Made by a program: the position numbers and the translations under genes | Assembly (NCBI GenBank): GCA_011523365.1 | Contig: WTGY01000211.1 | Location: 18,623-82,622 of the forward strand | DNA length: 64,000 nt | Origin: Caldilineaceae bacterium | Lineage (GTDB): Bacteria > Chloroflexota > Anaerolineae > Caldilineales > Caldilineaceae | Direction of reading: 5' to 3' | In this document: piece by piece, positions 35,584 through 43,461 of the stretch | Numbering within the stretch: position 1 is the first letter of the stretch | How the letters are laid out: each line of letters opens with the position of its first letter | The notes under the pieces: model-generated | Database searches by the model: none | Told to the model about the DNA's origin: nothing | The model's input: only the letters and a program-made list of their open reading frames with translations

Positions 35584-35625
35584 AACCGGCTCCGGGGCGA
35601 AGCGCCCCAGGACAGGGCCGGTTTT
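35584..35625 (+). terminator. Nested hairpin after galM, possible terminator
   Basis: Outer stem AACCGGC (35584-35590) with GCCGGTT (35617-35623), inner stem GGGGCG (35594-35599) with CGCCCC (35603-35608). A short T run closes it. The T run is weak, so it may be only partly effective. Confidence 0.45.
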
Positions 35626-35653
35626 CCGTGTTCGACTGGGGAAGGGGCTGAAG

Positions 35654-36658
35654 ATGGAAGGGTACCCAAGCGAACTGACTGCGGCGGCGGCCTTTGACGC
35701 GAAGCGGGCGATCCTGAGCAAGCGGGACATGTTCCGGCCGCTGGCTGTGGGGCGCACAGAGGGGCTGGCCGACGCGTTGGGCGGAAAGAAGGTGCGGGGG
35801 GAGACGCCGGTGCTGGTGCTGGAGCGGGAGGGCGCGGCGCTGGCACTGCTCACCAGCGAGATGATCTTTCACCATGTGGCGCAGGGCGAGTGGAACGGGA
35901 CACCGTTTCTGGCCACTTTCTGAGCGCCGTGCAACAGCGGCGTCGGTCTGACGCCGGTACTCGACGGGGAGACATACAGTTTTGCGACGCGGGGCCTGTA
36001 TAACGGCATGTCGTTGATGGGGGACCACCAGACGGGGTCGTACTGGGACCACGTCACGGGCGAGTGTCTGCACGGTCCGCTCAAGGGTAGGCGTCTCGAA
36101 CTGGAGCCGCTGCGGCATATGCGGGCTGACCAGGCGCTGGCGCAGTTCCCGGACGCGCGTATAGCGCGGTCACGGCTGCCGCTGCCTTTTGGTCTGGCGG
36201 CGGGCCTGATGAAGGTCCTGGTGCGACTGACCAACGGACGATTTTTGCCGCCGAGGTTCGCGGGTTCGATGGGTGAGGAAGACCCGCGTCGGCCGCGGCT
36301 TGAGATGGGTCTGGGGGTGTGGACGGAGAGGGTCAGCCGTTACTATCCGCTGGAGGTTCTCAAGGCGGGGGACGGTGTGTTGTTCGACGTCATCGACAGC
36401 AGAAATGTGCTGATCTACCTGGACCCGGTGTCGGGCACGCCGACGCCGCTTTTCGCCGATGGGCAGGATGCCGAGTGGGATGGGAGCGACCTGCGCCTGG
36501 AAGACGGTGCGATCGTGCGCGACGGCAGGCTTTTCGATCCCTCCGGAGAGGAGTTGCCGACCGAACAGCCGCTGCACCTCTTTGCGCGCTGGTACGGTTT
36601 CTCGCTGACCTTTCCGAACTGCGAGATCTACGGGGACGCGGGAGAAGGAAGCGGATGA
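35654..36658 (+). CDS. DUF3179 family protein with in-frame TGA, probable selenoprotein (Sec90, UxxC)
   Basis: 334 residues if the TGA at 35921-35923 is read through as selenocysteine. ATG 35654 has GGGGAAGGGG about 8 nt upstream. The frame is unbroken except for this TGA. Before it stands WNGTPFLATF, after it APCNSGVGL, then GLYNGMSLMGDHQTGSYWDHVTGECLHGPLKG, the typical DUF3179 signature in pieces. In most members the motif is T(F/Y)CxxCN, so the TGA replaces the first Cys of CxxC, giving UxxC. A hairpin with a GGTCT loop lies just downstream (35938-35956). The function of DUF3179 is unknown, but a redox role fits. Alternatives are a nonsense mutation or a sequencing error; the two halves as separate proteins make no sense for this fold. 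Confidence 0.75.
35938..35956 (+). promoter_or_regulatory. Candidate bacterial SECIS hairpin in the DUF3179 gene
   Basis: CGGCGTC at 35938-35944 pairs perfectly with GACGCCG at 35950-35956 around the 5-nt loop GGTCT. The stem starts 14 nt and the loop 21 nt after the TGA, within the range known for bacterial SECIS elements. The E. coli fdhF element also presents GGUC at its tip, one codon closer to its UGA. The bulged U of the E. coli stem has no clear equivalent here. Confidence 0.6.
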
Positions 36659-36732
36659 GGGCGGCCTCCAGGTAAACCATCGTTGCGCAGGCAGATCTTG
36701 CAGGACAACACTCTTGAAGGAGAAGGCAGACC

Positions 36733-37530
36733 TTGCAACTCAATCTTTCGGGCAAGACAGCTATTGTCACTGGAGGCAGCGCGGGCATCGGGTTGGCCTG
36801 CGCGCAGGCCCTGTACGCGGAGGGTGTCAGCGTGCTGATCGCGGCGCGCGACGTAGACCGGCTGGCCCAAGGTCTCGAAGCGATCACGGATCATGCGCCC
36901 GAGAGCAACGCCAAGGCGCTCTCTGTGAGCGCGGACGTGAGCACGGCAGGCGGGGTCGAACGGGCGGTCGAACGGGCCCTTTCGACATGGGGTCAGGTGG
37001 ACATTCTCATCAACAACGCCGGGTCGGCGCCGAGCGGAGACTTCTACAGCCTGAGCGACGACGCTTATCAGGGTGCGTGGGAACTGAAACTGCTGGGATA
37101 TATACGGATGGTGCGAGCGCTGGCGCCGCAGATGAAGGCGCGGCGGGAGGGACGGATCGTCAACATTGTAGGCGCTGCGGCCCACAATCCCACGCCGTCA
37201 TTTGTTGCCGGCGGCACGGCCAATGCTGCGATCATCAACTTTACGAAGGGGATCTCCCAGGACCTTGCCCCCTACGGCGTGCGTATCAACGCCATCTCTC
37301 CCGGCCCCGTGAACACGGAACGGGCAAGGCAACTCGCCCGCCAGGAGGCGGAAGCGCAGGGGATTTCGGTGGAGGAGGCAAAAGCCCGCCGCATCGCGTC
37401 GGTGCCGCTAAGCCGCATGGCGGAGGCGGACGAGATCGCGGACATGGCGCTGTTCCTGGTCTCGGACCGGGCGGCGAGCATTACAGGTGCGGAGGTCCTC
37501 ATCGACGGGGGAGCGACCGCAAGTGTCTGA
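36733..37530 (+). CDS. Short-chain dehydrogenase/reductase with non-canonical active site
   Basis: 265 residues with a complete Rossmann fold: TGGSAGIG (residues 13-20), NNAG near 94-97, and the closing ISPGPVNTERA. The usual catalytic Tyr-x-x-x-Lys is not there: the matching stretch is SFVAGGTANAAIINFTKG, with Phe157 and Gly161 in the Tyr and Lys positions, and the upstream Ser is in NIVGAAA. A subgroup of SDRs with an xxxGGxxNAA motif exists, so the fold may be kept with changed chemistry. TTG 36733 is chosen for the AAGGAGAAGG site upstream. The stop overlaps the start of the MFS gene by 8 nt, indicating translational coupling. Confidence 0.87.
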   Translation: MQLNLSGKTAIVTGGSAGIGLACAQALYAEGVSVLIAARDVDRLAQGLEAITDHAPESNAKALSVSADVSTAGGVERAVERALSTWGQVDILINNAGSAPSGDFYSLSDDAYQGAWELKLLGYIRMVRALAPQMKARREGRIVNIVGAAAHNPTPSFVAGGTANAAIINFTKGISQDLAPYGVRINAISPGPVNTERARQLARQEAEAQGISVEEAKARRIASVPLSRMAEADEIADMALFLVSDRAASITGAEVLIDGGATASV

Positions 37531-38776
37531 TCCGCTGCGCGTTGCGGCCCCGCCGTCCGCGGACCCTGCTTCCGCCGAAGGCGCGTACCGATGGTACGTT
37601 CTGGTGCTGGCCGCGCTGACCCACACGCTGGTCGTGGGCATGCCGATGATGTCGCTGCCGGTCCTGTTTGACGAGATCGGCACTGAACTTTCACTGAACC
37701 TGGTGCAGATCGGATACGTCTGGGGGGCGTCCTCGCTGTTGGGCGTTGCGATGAGCCTGACCGGCGGCGTAGTTGGCGACCGCATTGGCGCGAGGCGGAT
37801 GTTGGTGATCGCCTGTCTGCTTGCCGGCGTTACAGGGGCGACGCGGGCGTTTGCCAGCGACTACGGCAGCCTGACTGCCACGGTACTGGTGGCAGGGCTC
37901 TTTCCGATGGCGGCGCCGATGAATGTGCACAAGACGTGCGGCGTCTGGTTTTCAGGGAAGCGGCTGGGGATGGCGAACGGCGTGGTGTCGGCGGGGATGG
38001 CGTTGGGCTTTCTGCTTGGCTCGCTGATCAGCGCGACTTTCCTTTCGCCATTGCTGGGCGGCTGGCGCAACGTTCTCCTATTCTACGGCGTGCTGGCAGT
38101 CGTCGTCGGTATTTTGTGGGCGTTTACAAGGCCTGGGCCGGACGGCGATGGAAGGGTTACAGCACGAGGGGACCGGCCTTCGCTGCGCGACTCGATGCTG
38201 CAGGTGGTCCGTCTGCGCAACGTGTGGCTGCTGGCGGTGGCGATGTTTGGCATCGGCGGGGCGATACAGGGATCGCTTGGCTACCTGCCGCTCTATCTAC
38301 GCAATGCGGGTTGGGAGCCGAGCACGGCGGACAGCGCTCTGGCCAGCTTCCATTTCGCCAGCCTGTTGTTCACGGTTCCGTTTACACTGTTGTCGGACCG
38401 GATGGGAGTGCGCCGTCCGCTGCTGCTGGCGTCGGCGCTGATGTTAGTGGCTGGGTTCGGTCTCCTCTCGTTCGTGCAGGGGATCGTTGTGTGGCTGGCG
38501 GTTCTTTTCGCGGGTATTACGCGGGACGGCTACATGGCGACGATGATGACGCTGATCATCGAGCTGCGGGGGGTTGGCCCGGCTCTTGCCGGGACGGCCA
38601 CCGGTCTGATCATGGCTATCTCCCGGATTGGATCTGTCGTCGCGCCTCCGCTTGGAAACGGACTGGAGTCGATGGGGCCCGGTGTACCTTTTCTGTTCTG
38701 GACTGCGCTGGCGCTGGTGGGTTTTGTTGCGCTGACAGCGGTGCGGGAGGAGAAGGGAACGGCGAGGAGGGAGTGA
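37523..38776 (+). CDS. MFS transporter
   Basis: 417 residues with about twelve hydrophobic helices. The loop between helices 2 and 3 reads GGVVGDRIGARRM, close to the MFS signature GxxxDRxGRR, and its repeat after helix 8 reads LLSDRMGVRRPLLL. GTG 37523 overlaps the end of the SDR gene, so both proteins are likely made from one message and may handle the same substrate. The substrate cannot be read from sequence; an organic acid or sugar acid would fit the neighbours. Confidence 0.9.
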   Translation: MSDPLRVAAPPSADPASAEGAYRWYVLVLAALTHTLVVGMPMMSLPVLFDEIGTELSLNLVQIGYVWGASSLLGVAMSLTGGVVGDRIGARRMLVIACLLAGVTGATRAFASDYGSLTATVLVAGLFPMAAPMNVHKTCGVWFSGKRLGMANGVVSAGMALGFLLGSLISATFLSPLLGGWRNVLLFYGVLAVVVGILWAFTRPGPDGDGRVTARGDRPSLRDSMLQVVRLRNVWLLAVAMFGIGGAIQGSLGYLPLYLRNAGWEPSTADSALASFHFASLLFTVPFTLLSDRMGVRRPLLLASALMLVAGFGLLSFVQGIVVWLAVLFAGITRDGYMATMMTLIIELRGVGPALAGTATGLIMAISRIGSVVAPPLGNGLESMGPGVPFLFWTALALVGFVALTAVREEKGTARRE

Positions 38777-38936
38777 AGAGGAGTGAGGAGAGGGATACAG
38801 CTTTGCTCGTCTCAGTTGGGCTTGCGGTTTGACCGTGGCTGAGCTGAAAGACTATTGGTAGTAGTACTCGATGATTCAAAGTGCGGATTGATGCCTTGTA
38901 TATGGATTGGGCAATTAGGAGATGAGGAGGCAAAGG

Positions 38937-40718
38937 ATGACAACCGAAGTTGCTGCCGGCGCTTTTCAGCGCATTGCAAGTGTCGCCGAAGTCAAAGAGA
39001 CCGGCCTGCATACGGTCCAAGTGAACGGGCACGTGATCGTGCTGGTCGATCACGAGAACGAAATCTACGCGCTCGACAACCGCTGCCCGCATATGGGTTT
39101 TCCCCTGGACAGGGGCAGCGTGCATGACGGGATTCTGACGTGCCACTGGCACCACGCCCGATTTGATCTGTGCACGGGAGGTTCATTCGATCTGTGGGCG
39201 GACGACACGCCCAGTTTCCCGGTGGAGGTGCGGAACGGTGATGTGTTTGTGGATGTAACGCCGCGGCACGATCCGGTGGAGCACCAGCGCCACCGTCTAG
39301 GGGTCGGGCTGGAGCGCAATCTGTCGCTGGTTGTGGCCAAGGCTGCGATCACGATGGTGGACGAAGCCGGGGACACGCTGTCTCCGTTTGCGGCCGGCCT
39401 GGAGTTCGGGGCCCGGTACCGCATGGAGGGTTGGGGGCAGGGCTTGACGATGCTGACGTGCTTCCAGAATCTCCTGCCCAGCCTGGGACGTGAGGACAGG
39501 GCGAGAGCACTGGCCCACGGGCTGGCCGCGGTCGCGGCTGATTCGGCAGGCAGTTCGCCGCGCTTTTTGGTTACGCCTCTGCCGGACGGCAGCCCGGACC
39601 TGAAGACGTTGAAGCAGTGGTTCCGCCGCTTCATTCTGGTGCGGGATGCGGAGGGTGCGGAGCGGTGCATCATCACGGCGCTGAGGTCGGGCGCCGGGCC
39701 GCAAGAGATGGCCGATATTCTGTTCAGCGCGGCGACGGACTTCCGCTATATCGATGTCGGACATCCGCTGGACTTTACGAACAAGGCCTTTGAAGCGCTG
39801 GATATCGTCGGCTGGGAACAGGCGGAAGCGGTACTGACCAGCCTGGTGCCCGGATACGCCTCGGCGCGGCGGATGGAGGAGTCGAACGCGTGGCGCAATC
39901 CGATCGATCTGATCGACGTGTTGGGCGATGCGCGGGCACAGATTCCAGCCGCCCTGGCCGCGGGACAGGGGCAGCGGGGCCTTTGGGCAGGACGCGCCGA
40001 ACTGGTGGAGGTGTTGTTGCGGGATGATCCGCACGCGATCGCCGAGGCGCTGTTGGCGGCGCTGCGGAGCGGGGCCAGCGAGGTTGAGCTGGCGGGTGCG
40101 GTCACCTATGCGGCGGCGCTGCGCATTGCGCGATTCCACACGAGCAACGAGTTTGGCGACTGGGACACGGCTCTGCATACGTTCACGTTCGCCAACGCGG
40201 TCCACCAGGGTCTGCGGCGTCTGGAGGGGTACGCGCCGCCGGACGAGTATCAGCTGTTGCTGCGGGGTGTTTTCGATGCGGCGATGAGTATCTATCTGGA
40301 CCGTTTCCTGAACATTCCGGCGGCGAGGCTGCCGGCGGCTAACGGTACGAACGGGGCAGCTCCTTCGCTGCCGGCGCTCGATGACATGCTGGACCAGCAG
40401 CAACAGGTGAACGAGGCGGGCAACGCGGTCGGCAGGTACCTTTTCGAAGGAGGCGGCGCGGAAGCGCTGCGGGCGGAGCTGGGTGCGCTGCTGCTGCGGG
40501 AAGACCGCAACTTCCATACGATTCAGTGTATCGAGGCGGCATTCCGCCAGCATGATCTGCTGTCGGCCGACCCGAACTCGCAGGAGGAGGCCGTGCTGGT
40601 GCTGGTGGCTGCGGCCCGCTACCTGGCGGCACATGCGCCGACGATGCGGGCGCAGGGCCAGACATTCGGCATTGCCCGCCGACTGCACCGAAACGAGAAG
40701 CTGTTCGAGGGAGAGTAG
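38937..40718 (+). CDS. Rieske [2Fe-2S] domain fused to a large helical domain
   Basis: 593 residues. A Rieske ferredoxin domain occupies about 8-105, with cluster ligands Cys50-P-His52 and Cys69-HW-His72 (CPHMGFPLDRG, then TCHWHHARFDLCTG). The remaining 480 residues are mostly helical, Ala/Leu-rich and contain repeated patterns such as AL(R)SGAxxxE(M/L)A and HPLDFTNKAFEALD; I do not recognise this part as a known oxygenase domain. Rieske domains of this type usually pass electrons to a partner oxygenase, so the helical domain may be the unit to which electrons go or a docking part. A GAGGAGG site precedes ATG 38937. Confidence 0.85.
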   Translation: MTTEVAAGAFQRIASVAEVKETGLHTVQVNGHVIVLVDHENEIYALDNRCPHMGFPLDRGSVHDGILTCHWHHARFDLCTGGSFDLWADDTPSFPVEVRNGDVFVDVTPRHDPVEHQRHRLGVGLERNLSLVVAKAAITMVDEAGDTLSPFAAGLEFGARYRMEGWGQGLTMLTCFQNLLPSLGREDRARALAHGLAAVAADSAGSSPRFLVTPLPDGSPDLKTLKQWFRRFILVRDAEGAERCIITALRSGAGPQEMADILFSAATDFRYIDVGHPLDFTNKAFEALDIVGWEQAEAVLTSLVPGYASARRMEESNAWRNPIDLIDVLGDARAQIPAALAAGQGQRGLWAGRAELVEVLLRDDPHAIAEALLAALRSGASEVELAGAVTYAAALRIARFHTSNEFGDWDTALHTFTFANAVHQGLRRLEGYAPPDEYQLLLRGVFDAAMSIYLDRFLNIPAARLPAANGTNGAAPSLPALDDMLDQQQQVNEAGNAVGRYLFEGGGAEALRAELGALLLREDRNFHTIQCIEAAFRQHDLLSADPNSQEEAVLVLVAAARYLAAHAPTMRAQGQTFGIARRLHRNEKLFEGE

Positions 40719-40828
40719 AACCCACTGCCAAGCGACTATAGTGTTGGGAAGAGAGGCGATCTGCCTCTCTTCTCTTTATGTAGGGTTGAGGCCGCGGGTT
40801 GGATGAGACCGCCATTTGGGAGGAACAG

Positions 40829-41110
40829 GTGACAGAAAAGATCTTGACGCTGCACCCGGCTGGAAAGCAGGGTGTGAATATTGATAAGGGCAAGTATGAC
40901 ACGGTGCGGGAGGCGATTGAGGTGACGCTTAAGGCGCAGCCGGGTATCACGTTCAGCGAGTTGACGGAGGAGGTGGGGCGGCGGATCGGTGACGTCTTTG
41001 AGGGCTCGGTAAGCTGGTACATGGTATCTGTGAAACTGGATCTGGAGGCGCGGGGTGTGTTGGAGCGGGTAGATGGGCGCAGTCCGCAGCGGTTGAGGCT
41101 GGTTGGGTAG
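40829..41110 (+). CDS. Small conserved protein (DUF6958-like)
   Basis: 93 residues from GTG 40829, with GGGAGG 6 nt upstream, which is better than the in-frame TTG at 40799. The sequence KILTLHPAGKQGVNIDKGKYDTVREAI, then ITFSELTEEV, then GSVSWYMVSVKLDLEARGVLERV is a winged-helix-like pattern that I associate from memory with the DUF6958 family; that assignment is moderate. The function is unknown, although the fold suggests nucleic-acid binding. Confidence 0.72.
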   Translation: MTEKILTLHPAGKQGVNIDKGKYDTVREAIEVTLKAQPGITFSELTEEVGRRIGDVFEGSVSWYMVSVKLDLEARGVLERVDGRSPQRLRLVG

Positions 41111-41197
41111 CTGACCACAATGGGGATTGATGATCGAAGAGACCGATGTTAGATTCACCCTGTAGGGACTGCGTCTAAGCAACAAGGCAAGATAAGT

Positions 41198-41608
41198 ATG
41201 GCAACTCTAACACATGAGGTCTCCGATTCTCTCCTCACTCGCGCTCGCGAAACAGCCCAGGCCCTGGACCACCCCTTAGAAGAGGTATTGGTTGGGGCAT
41301 TGGCGGTCGGCCTGCCTGACGTACATGGCGCCCCGGAATCGGTACGGAATGAACTTCTGGAGATGACTTTTCTCGACGAAGAATCACTTTGGCGGATTGC
41401 GAAGGATGAAATGGCTTCCACAGATCAGAAAGAGCTTCAGGCGTTTCTTGACGTACAACGGCGCCCCCTTGTCCCGCGAGAAGAGGTGCGCTTACAGGCG
41501 TTGCGAGAAAGTTACGGGAAAGCCATGCTTAAGAAGGCACGCGCCCTGGCGCTATTGAGTTTACGCAGCGGTCAGCCGCTTCTGGCAGCTCTGGAAGTGT
41601 CAGAATAG
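41198..41608 (+). CDS. Hypothetical protein, antitoxin-like in style
   Basis: 136 residues, helical and charged. The N-terminus, MATLTHEVSDSLLTRARETAQALDHPLEEVLVGAL, resembles a ribbon-helix-helix type start seen in antitoxin-like proteins, and a basic C-terminal half LRESYGKAMLKKARALALLSLRSGQPLL follows. Similar proteins, from memory, are common in cyanobacteria and Chloroflexota as the first gene of a pair. No toxin-like partner is visible in the 394 nt that follow, so the pair may be broken. Confidence 0.6.
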   Translation: MATLTHEVSDSLLTRARETAQALDHPLEEVLVGALAVGLPDVHGAPESVRNELLEMTFLDEESLWRIAKDEMASTDQKELQAFLDVQRRPLVPREEVRLQALRESYGKAMLKKARALALLSLRSGQPLLAALEVSE

Positions 41609-41886
41609 AACCAATGTATTCTTTCCGCCAGGAGTCATTGAATACTGGCGGGATGGCACGCACTTCAGTCAGACTGACAGAACTCTGATACGTCTCCCAG
41701 ATTCATGGGGCTCTTCAAACATCGTAATGCAGCACTCCGAGCTGCTTTTCCTGCATTGGCGCGCAGACTGACCAATGCCTTGGGGTCGTTGACGATCCTC
41801 TGATCTGGAATTTGCTGGCCCGAAGTGTTGTTAGTCCTTGAGGGACACAGAGTTTCACGGAGATGCCGCGAGTGGGGTAACTACGA

Positions 41887-41916
41887 GGGCACCCACAAGG
41901 GGTGCCCCTACGGGGG
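41887..41916 (+). repeat. REP-like palindromic repeat, copy 1
   Basis: 30 bases with the hairpin GGGCACCC-ACAAG-GGGTGCCC and a CTACGGGGG tail, the same as at 41954-41983 on the same strand. Similar palindromes are widespread in Chloroflexota and other genomes (knowledge, not checked here). Confidence 0.8.
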
Positions 41917-41953
41917 CTTTCCGTAGTATGGCGCGTCTTGGGGGTGCGGGCTT

Positions 41954-41983
41954 GGGCACCCACAAGGGGTGCCCCTACGGGGG
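41954..41983 (+). repeat. REP-like palindromic repeat, copy 2
   Basis: Identical 30-base unit, 67 nt after the first. It lies just before the start of the oxidoreductase gene at 42003 and could form a hairpin in the 5' leader of its message. Confidence 0.8.
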
Positions 41984-42002
41984 GATGGCCGGGTGAGAGG
42001 AG

Positions 42003-43427
42003 ATGTCAACGGGCGCTAGTTACGATGCCGTTGTTGTCGGGGCCGGGCCGAATGGGTTGGCGGCAGCGATTACTTTCGCCAGGGCCAGGCAGTCGGTCCT
42101 TTTGATCGAAGGCAGGGAGACGATCGGAGGGGGGAATCGTACTGCCGAGCTTACACTGCCCGGATACCGTCATGACGTGTGTGCGGCGGTGCACCCGCTG
42201 GTGCCCGGCTCGCCTTTTTTGCGCAGTTTGCCGCTGGAGCGTTACGGGGTGGAGTGGATCCAGCCGGAGATTGCGGCGGCGCACCCTCTGGATGACGGCA
42301 CTGCGGTCGGACTCTATCGTTCGCTGGCAGAGACGGCGGCGTCGATCGGCTTGGACGGGCGGAGATGGACCCGGCTTTTTGGCTCGTTAGCGGCTGACTG
42401 GGAGAAGCTGGCGCCGATGGTGCTGGGGCCGTATCCTGTGGGCGTGGAACTGCCGGCGCTGGTGCGTTTTGGAATTCCGGCGGCAATGCCGGTGCACGTG
42501 CTGTCACGCCTTTGTTTTCGTGAAGAACGGGCGCGGGCCCTTTTTGCGGGGCTTGCGGCCCACTCCTTTCTTAGTTTTCGGCAGCCATTTACATCAGCAT
42601 TCGGAATGTTGCTGGGGCTCCTAGCCCATGCGGTCGGGTGGCCGTTTGCGCGCGGCGGGGCGCAGGCGATTACGGATGCGATGGGCGTGTATCTGCGCGC
42701 TCTGGGCGGGGATATCGTAGCGGGCTGGCAGGTGCGGTCGCTGGATGAACTGCCTGCGAGCCGGACGGTACTGTTGGATGTGACGCCAAGGCAGGTTTTG
42801 CGGCTGGCGGGGGCGCGGCTGCCGACCGCGTACCGGCGCAGACTGGCGGGATTTCGCTACGGTCCGGGTGTGTTCAAGGTGGACTATGCGCTGAGCGAGC
42901 CTGTGCCGTGGCGGGCGGAGGTCTGCCGCGGCGCGGGCACAGTTCATCTGGGGGGCACGCTGGCGGAAATCGCGGCCTCGGAGGAGGCGACAAGCGGCGG
43001 GCGCATTCCGGAACAGCCGTATGTGCTGGTGGCGCAGCACAGCCTGTTTGACAAGACACGTGCGCCGGCGGGCAAGCATACATTGTGGGCCTACTGTCAC
43101 GCGCCGCATGCCTCGACGGCTGATATGACGGAAGCGGTCGAGGCGCAGATCGAACGGTTCGCGCCCGGTTTTCGGGATACGGTTCTGGCGCGGGCGGTGA
43201 TGAACAGCGCCGACTACGAACGTTACAACCCCAACTATGTGGGCGGCGACATCAACAGCGGCGTGCAGGACCTGCGCCAGCTGTGGACGCGGCCCGTGTT
43301 GCGGTTTCCGCCATACAGCACGCCGGTACCCGGCCTATACCTGTGCTCCTCCTCGACGCCGCCCGGGGGCGGTGTTCACGGTATGTGCGGCTTCAACGCG
43401 GCGCGGGCCGCGTTAAGACGGCTGTAA
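42003..43427 (+). CDS. FAD-dependent oxidoreductase, phytoene-desaturase-like
   Basis: 474 residues. The dinucleotide loop YDAVVVGAGPNGLAAAITFARARQSVLLIE is read as two pieces at residues 7-37, with GGGNRT after it, and the C-terminal FAD-closing motif LYLCSSSTPPGGGVHGMCGFNAARAAL. These are features of the CrtI-like/NAD(P)-FAD family, also seen in pyridine nucleotide-disulfide-like polyprenyl oxidases. No other carotenoid gene is near, so the substrate is unknown. ATG 42003 has GAGAGGAG immediately upstream. Confidence 0.88.
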   Translation: MSTGASYDAVVVGAGPNGLAAAITFARARQSVLLIEGRETIGGGNRTAELTLPGYRHDVCAAVHPLVPGSPFLRSLPLERYGVEWIQPEIAAAHPLDDGTAVGLYRSLAETAASIGLDGRRWTRLFGSLAADWEKLAPMVLGPYPVGVELPALVRFGIPAAMPVHVLSRLCFREERARALFAGLAAHSFLSFRQPFTSAFGMLLGLLAHAVGWPFARGGAQAITDAMGVYLRALGGDIVAGWQVRSLDELPASRTVLLDVTPRQVLRLAGARLPTAYRRRLAGFRYGPGVFKVDYALSEPVPWRAEVCRGAGTVHLGGTLAEIAASEEATSGGRIPEQPYVLVAQHSLFDKTRAPAGKHTLWAYCHAPHASTADMTEAVEAQIERFAPGFRDTVLARAVMNSADYERYNPNYVGGDINSGVQDLRQLWTRPVLRFPPYSTPVPGLYLCSSSTPPGGGVHGMCGFNAARAALRRL

Positions 43428-43461
43428 GCGCTCGTTGCGGCGTTGTTCGTCCCCGTTCCGC

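Larger units (their letters stand above)
41609..42002. other. Intergenic region with two REP-like hairpin repeats
   Basis: 394 nt. It contains a weak hairpin CCGCCAG/CTGGCGG at 41625-41651 and two 30-bp direct repeats listed separately. No gene is supported here. Confidence 0.5.

Noticed and set aside
35921..35923. DUF3179 gene as an ordinary pseudogene split in two
   Set aside because: The TGA is the only interruption, lies exactly at a conserved Cys, and a hairpin with a SECIS-like loop follows. Decay would more often give several breaks. It remains the main alternative to selenocysteine.
41887..41983. CRISPR array from the repeated 30-bp units
   Set aside because: Only two copies, a single spacer-like interval of 37 nt, and no cas genes; the unit is a REP-like palindrome.
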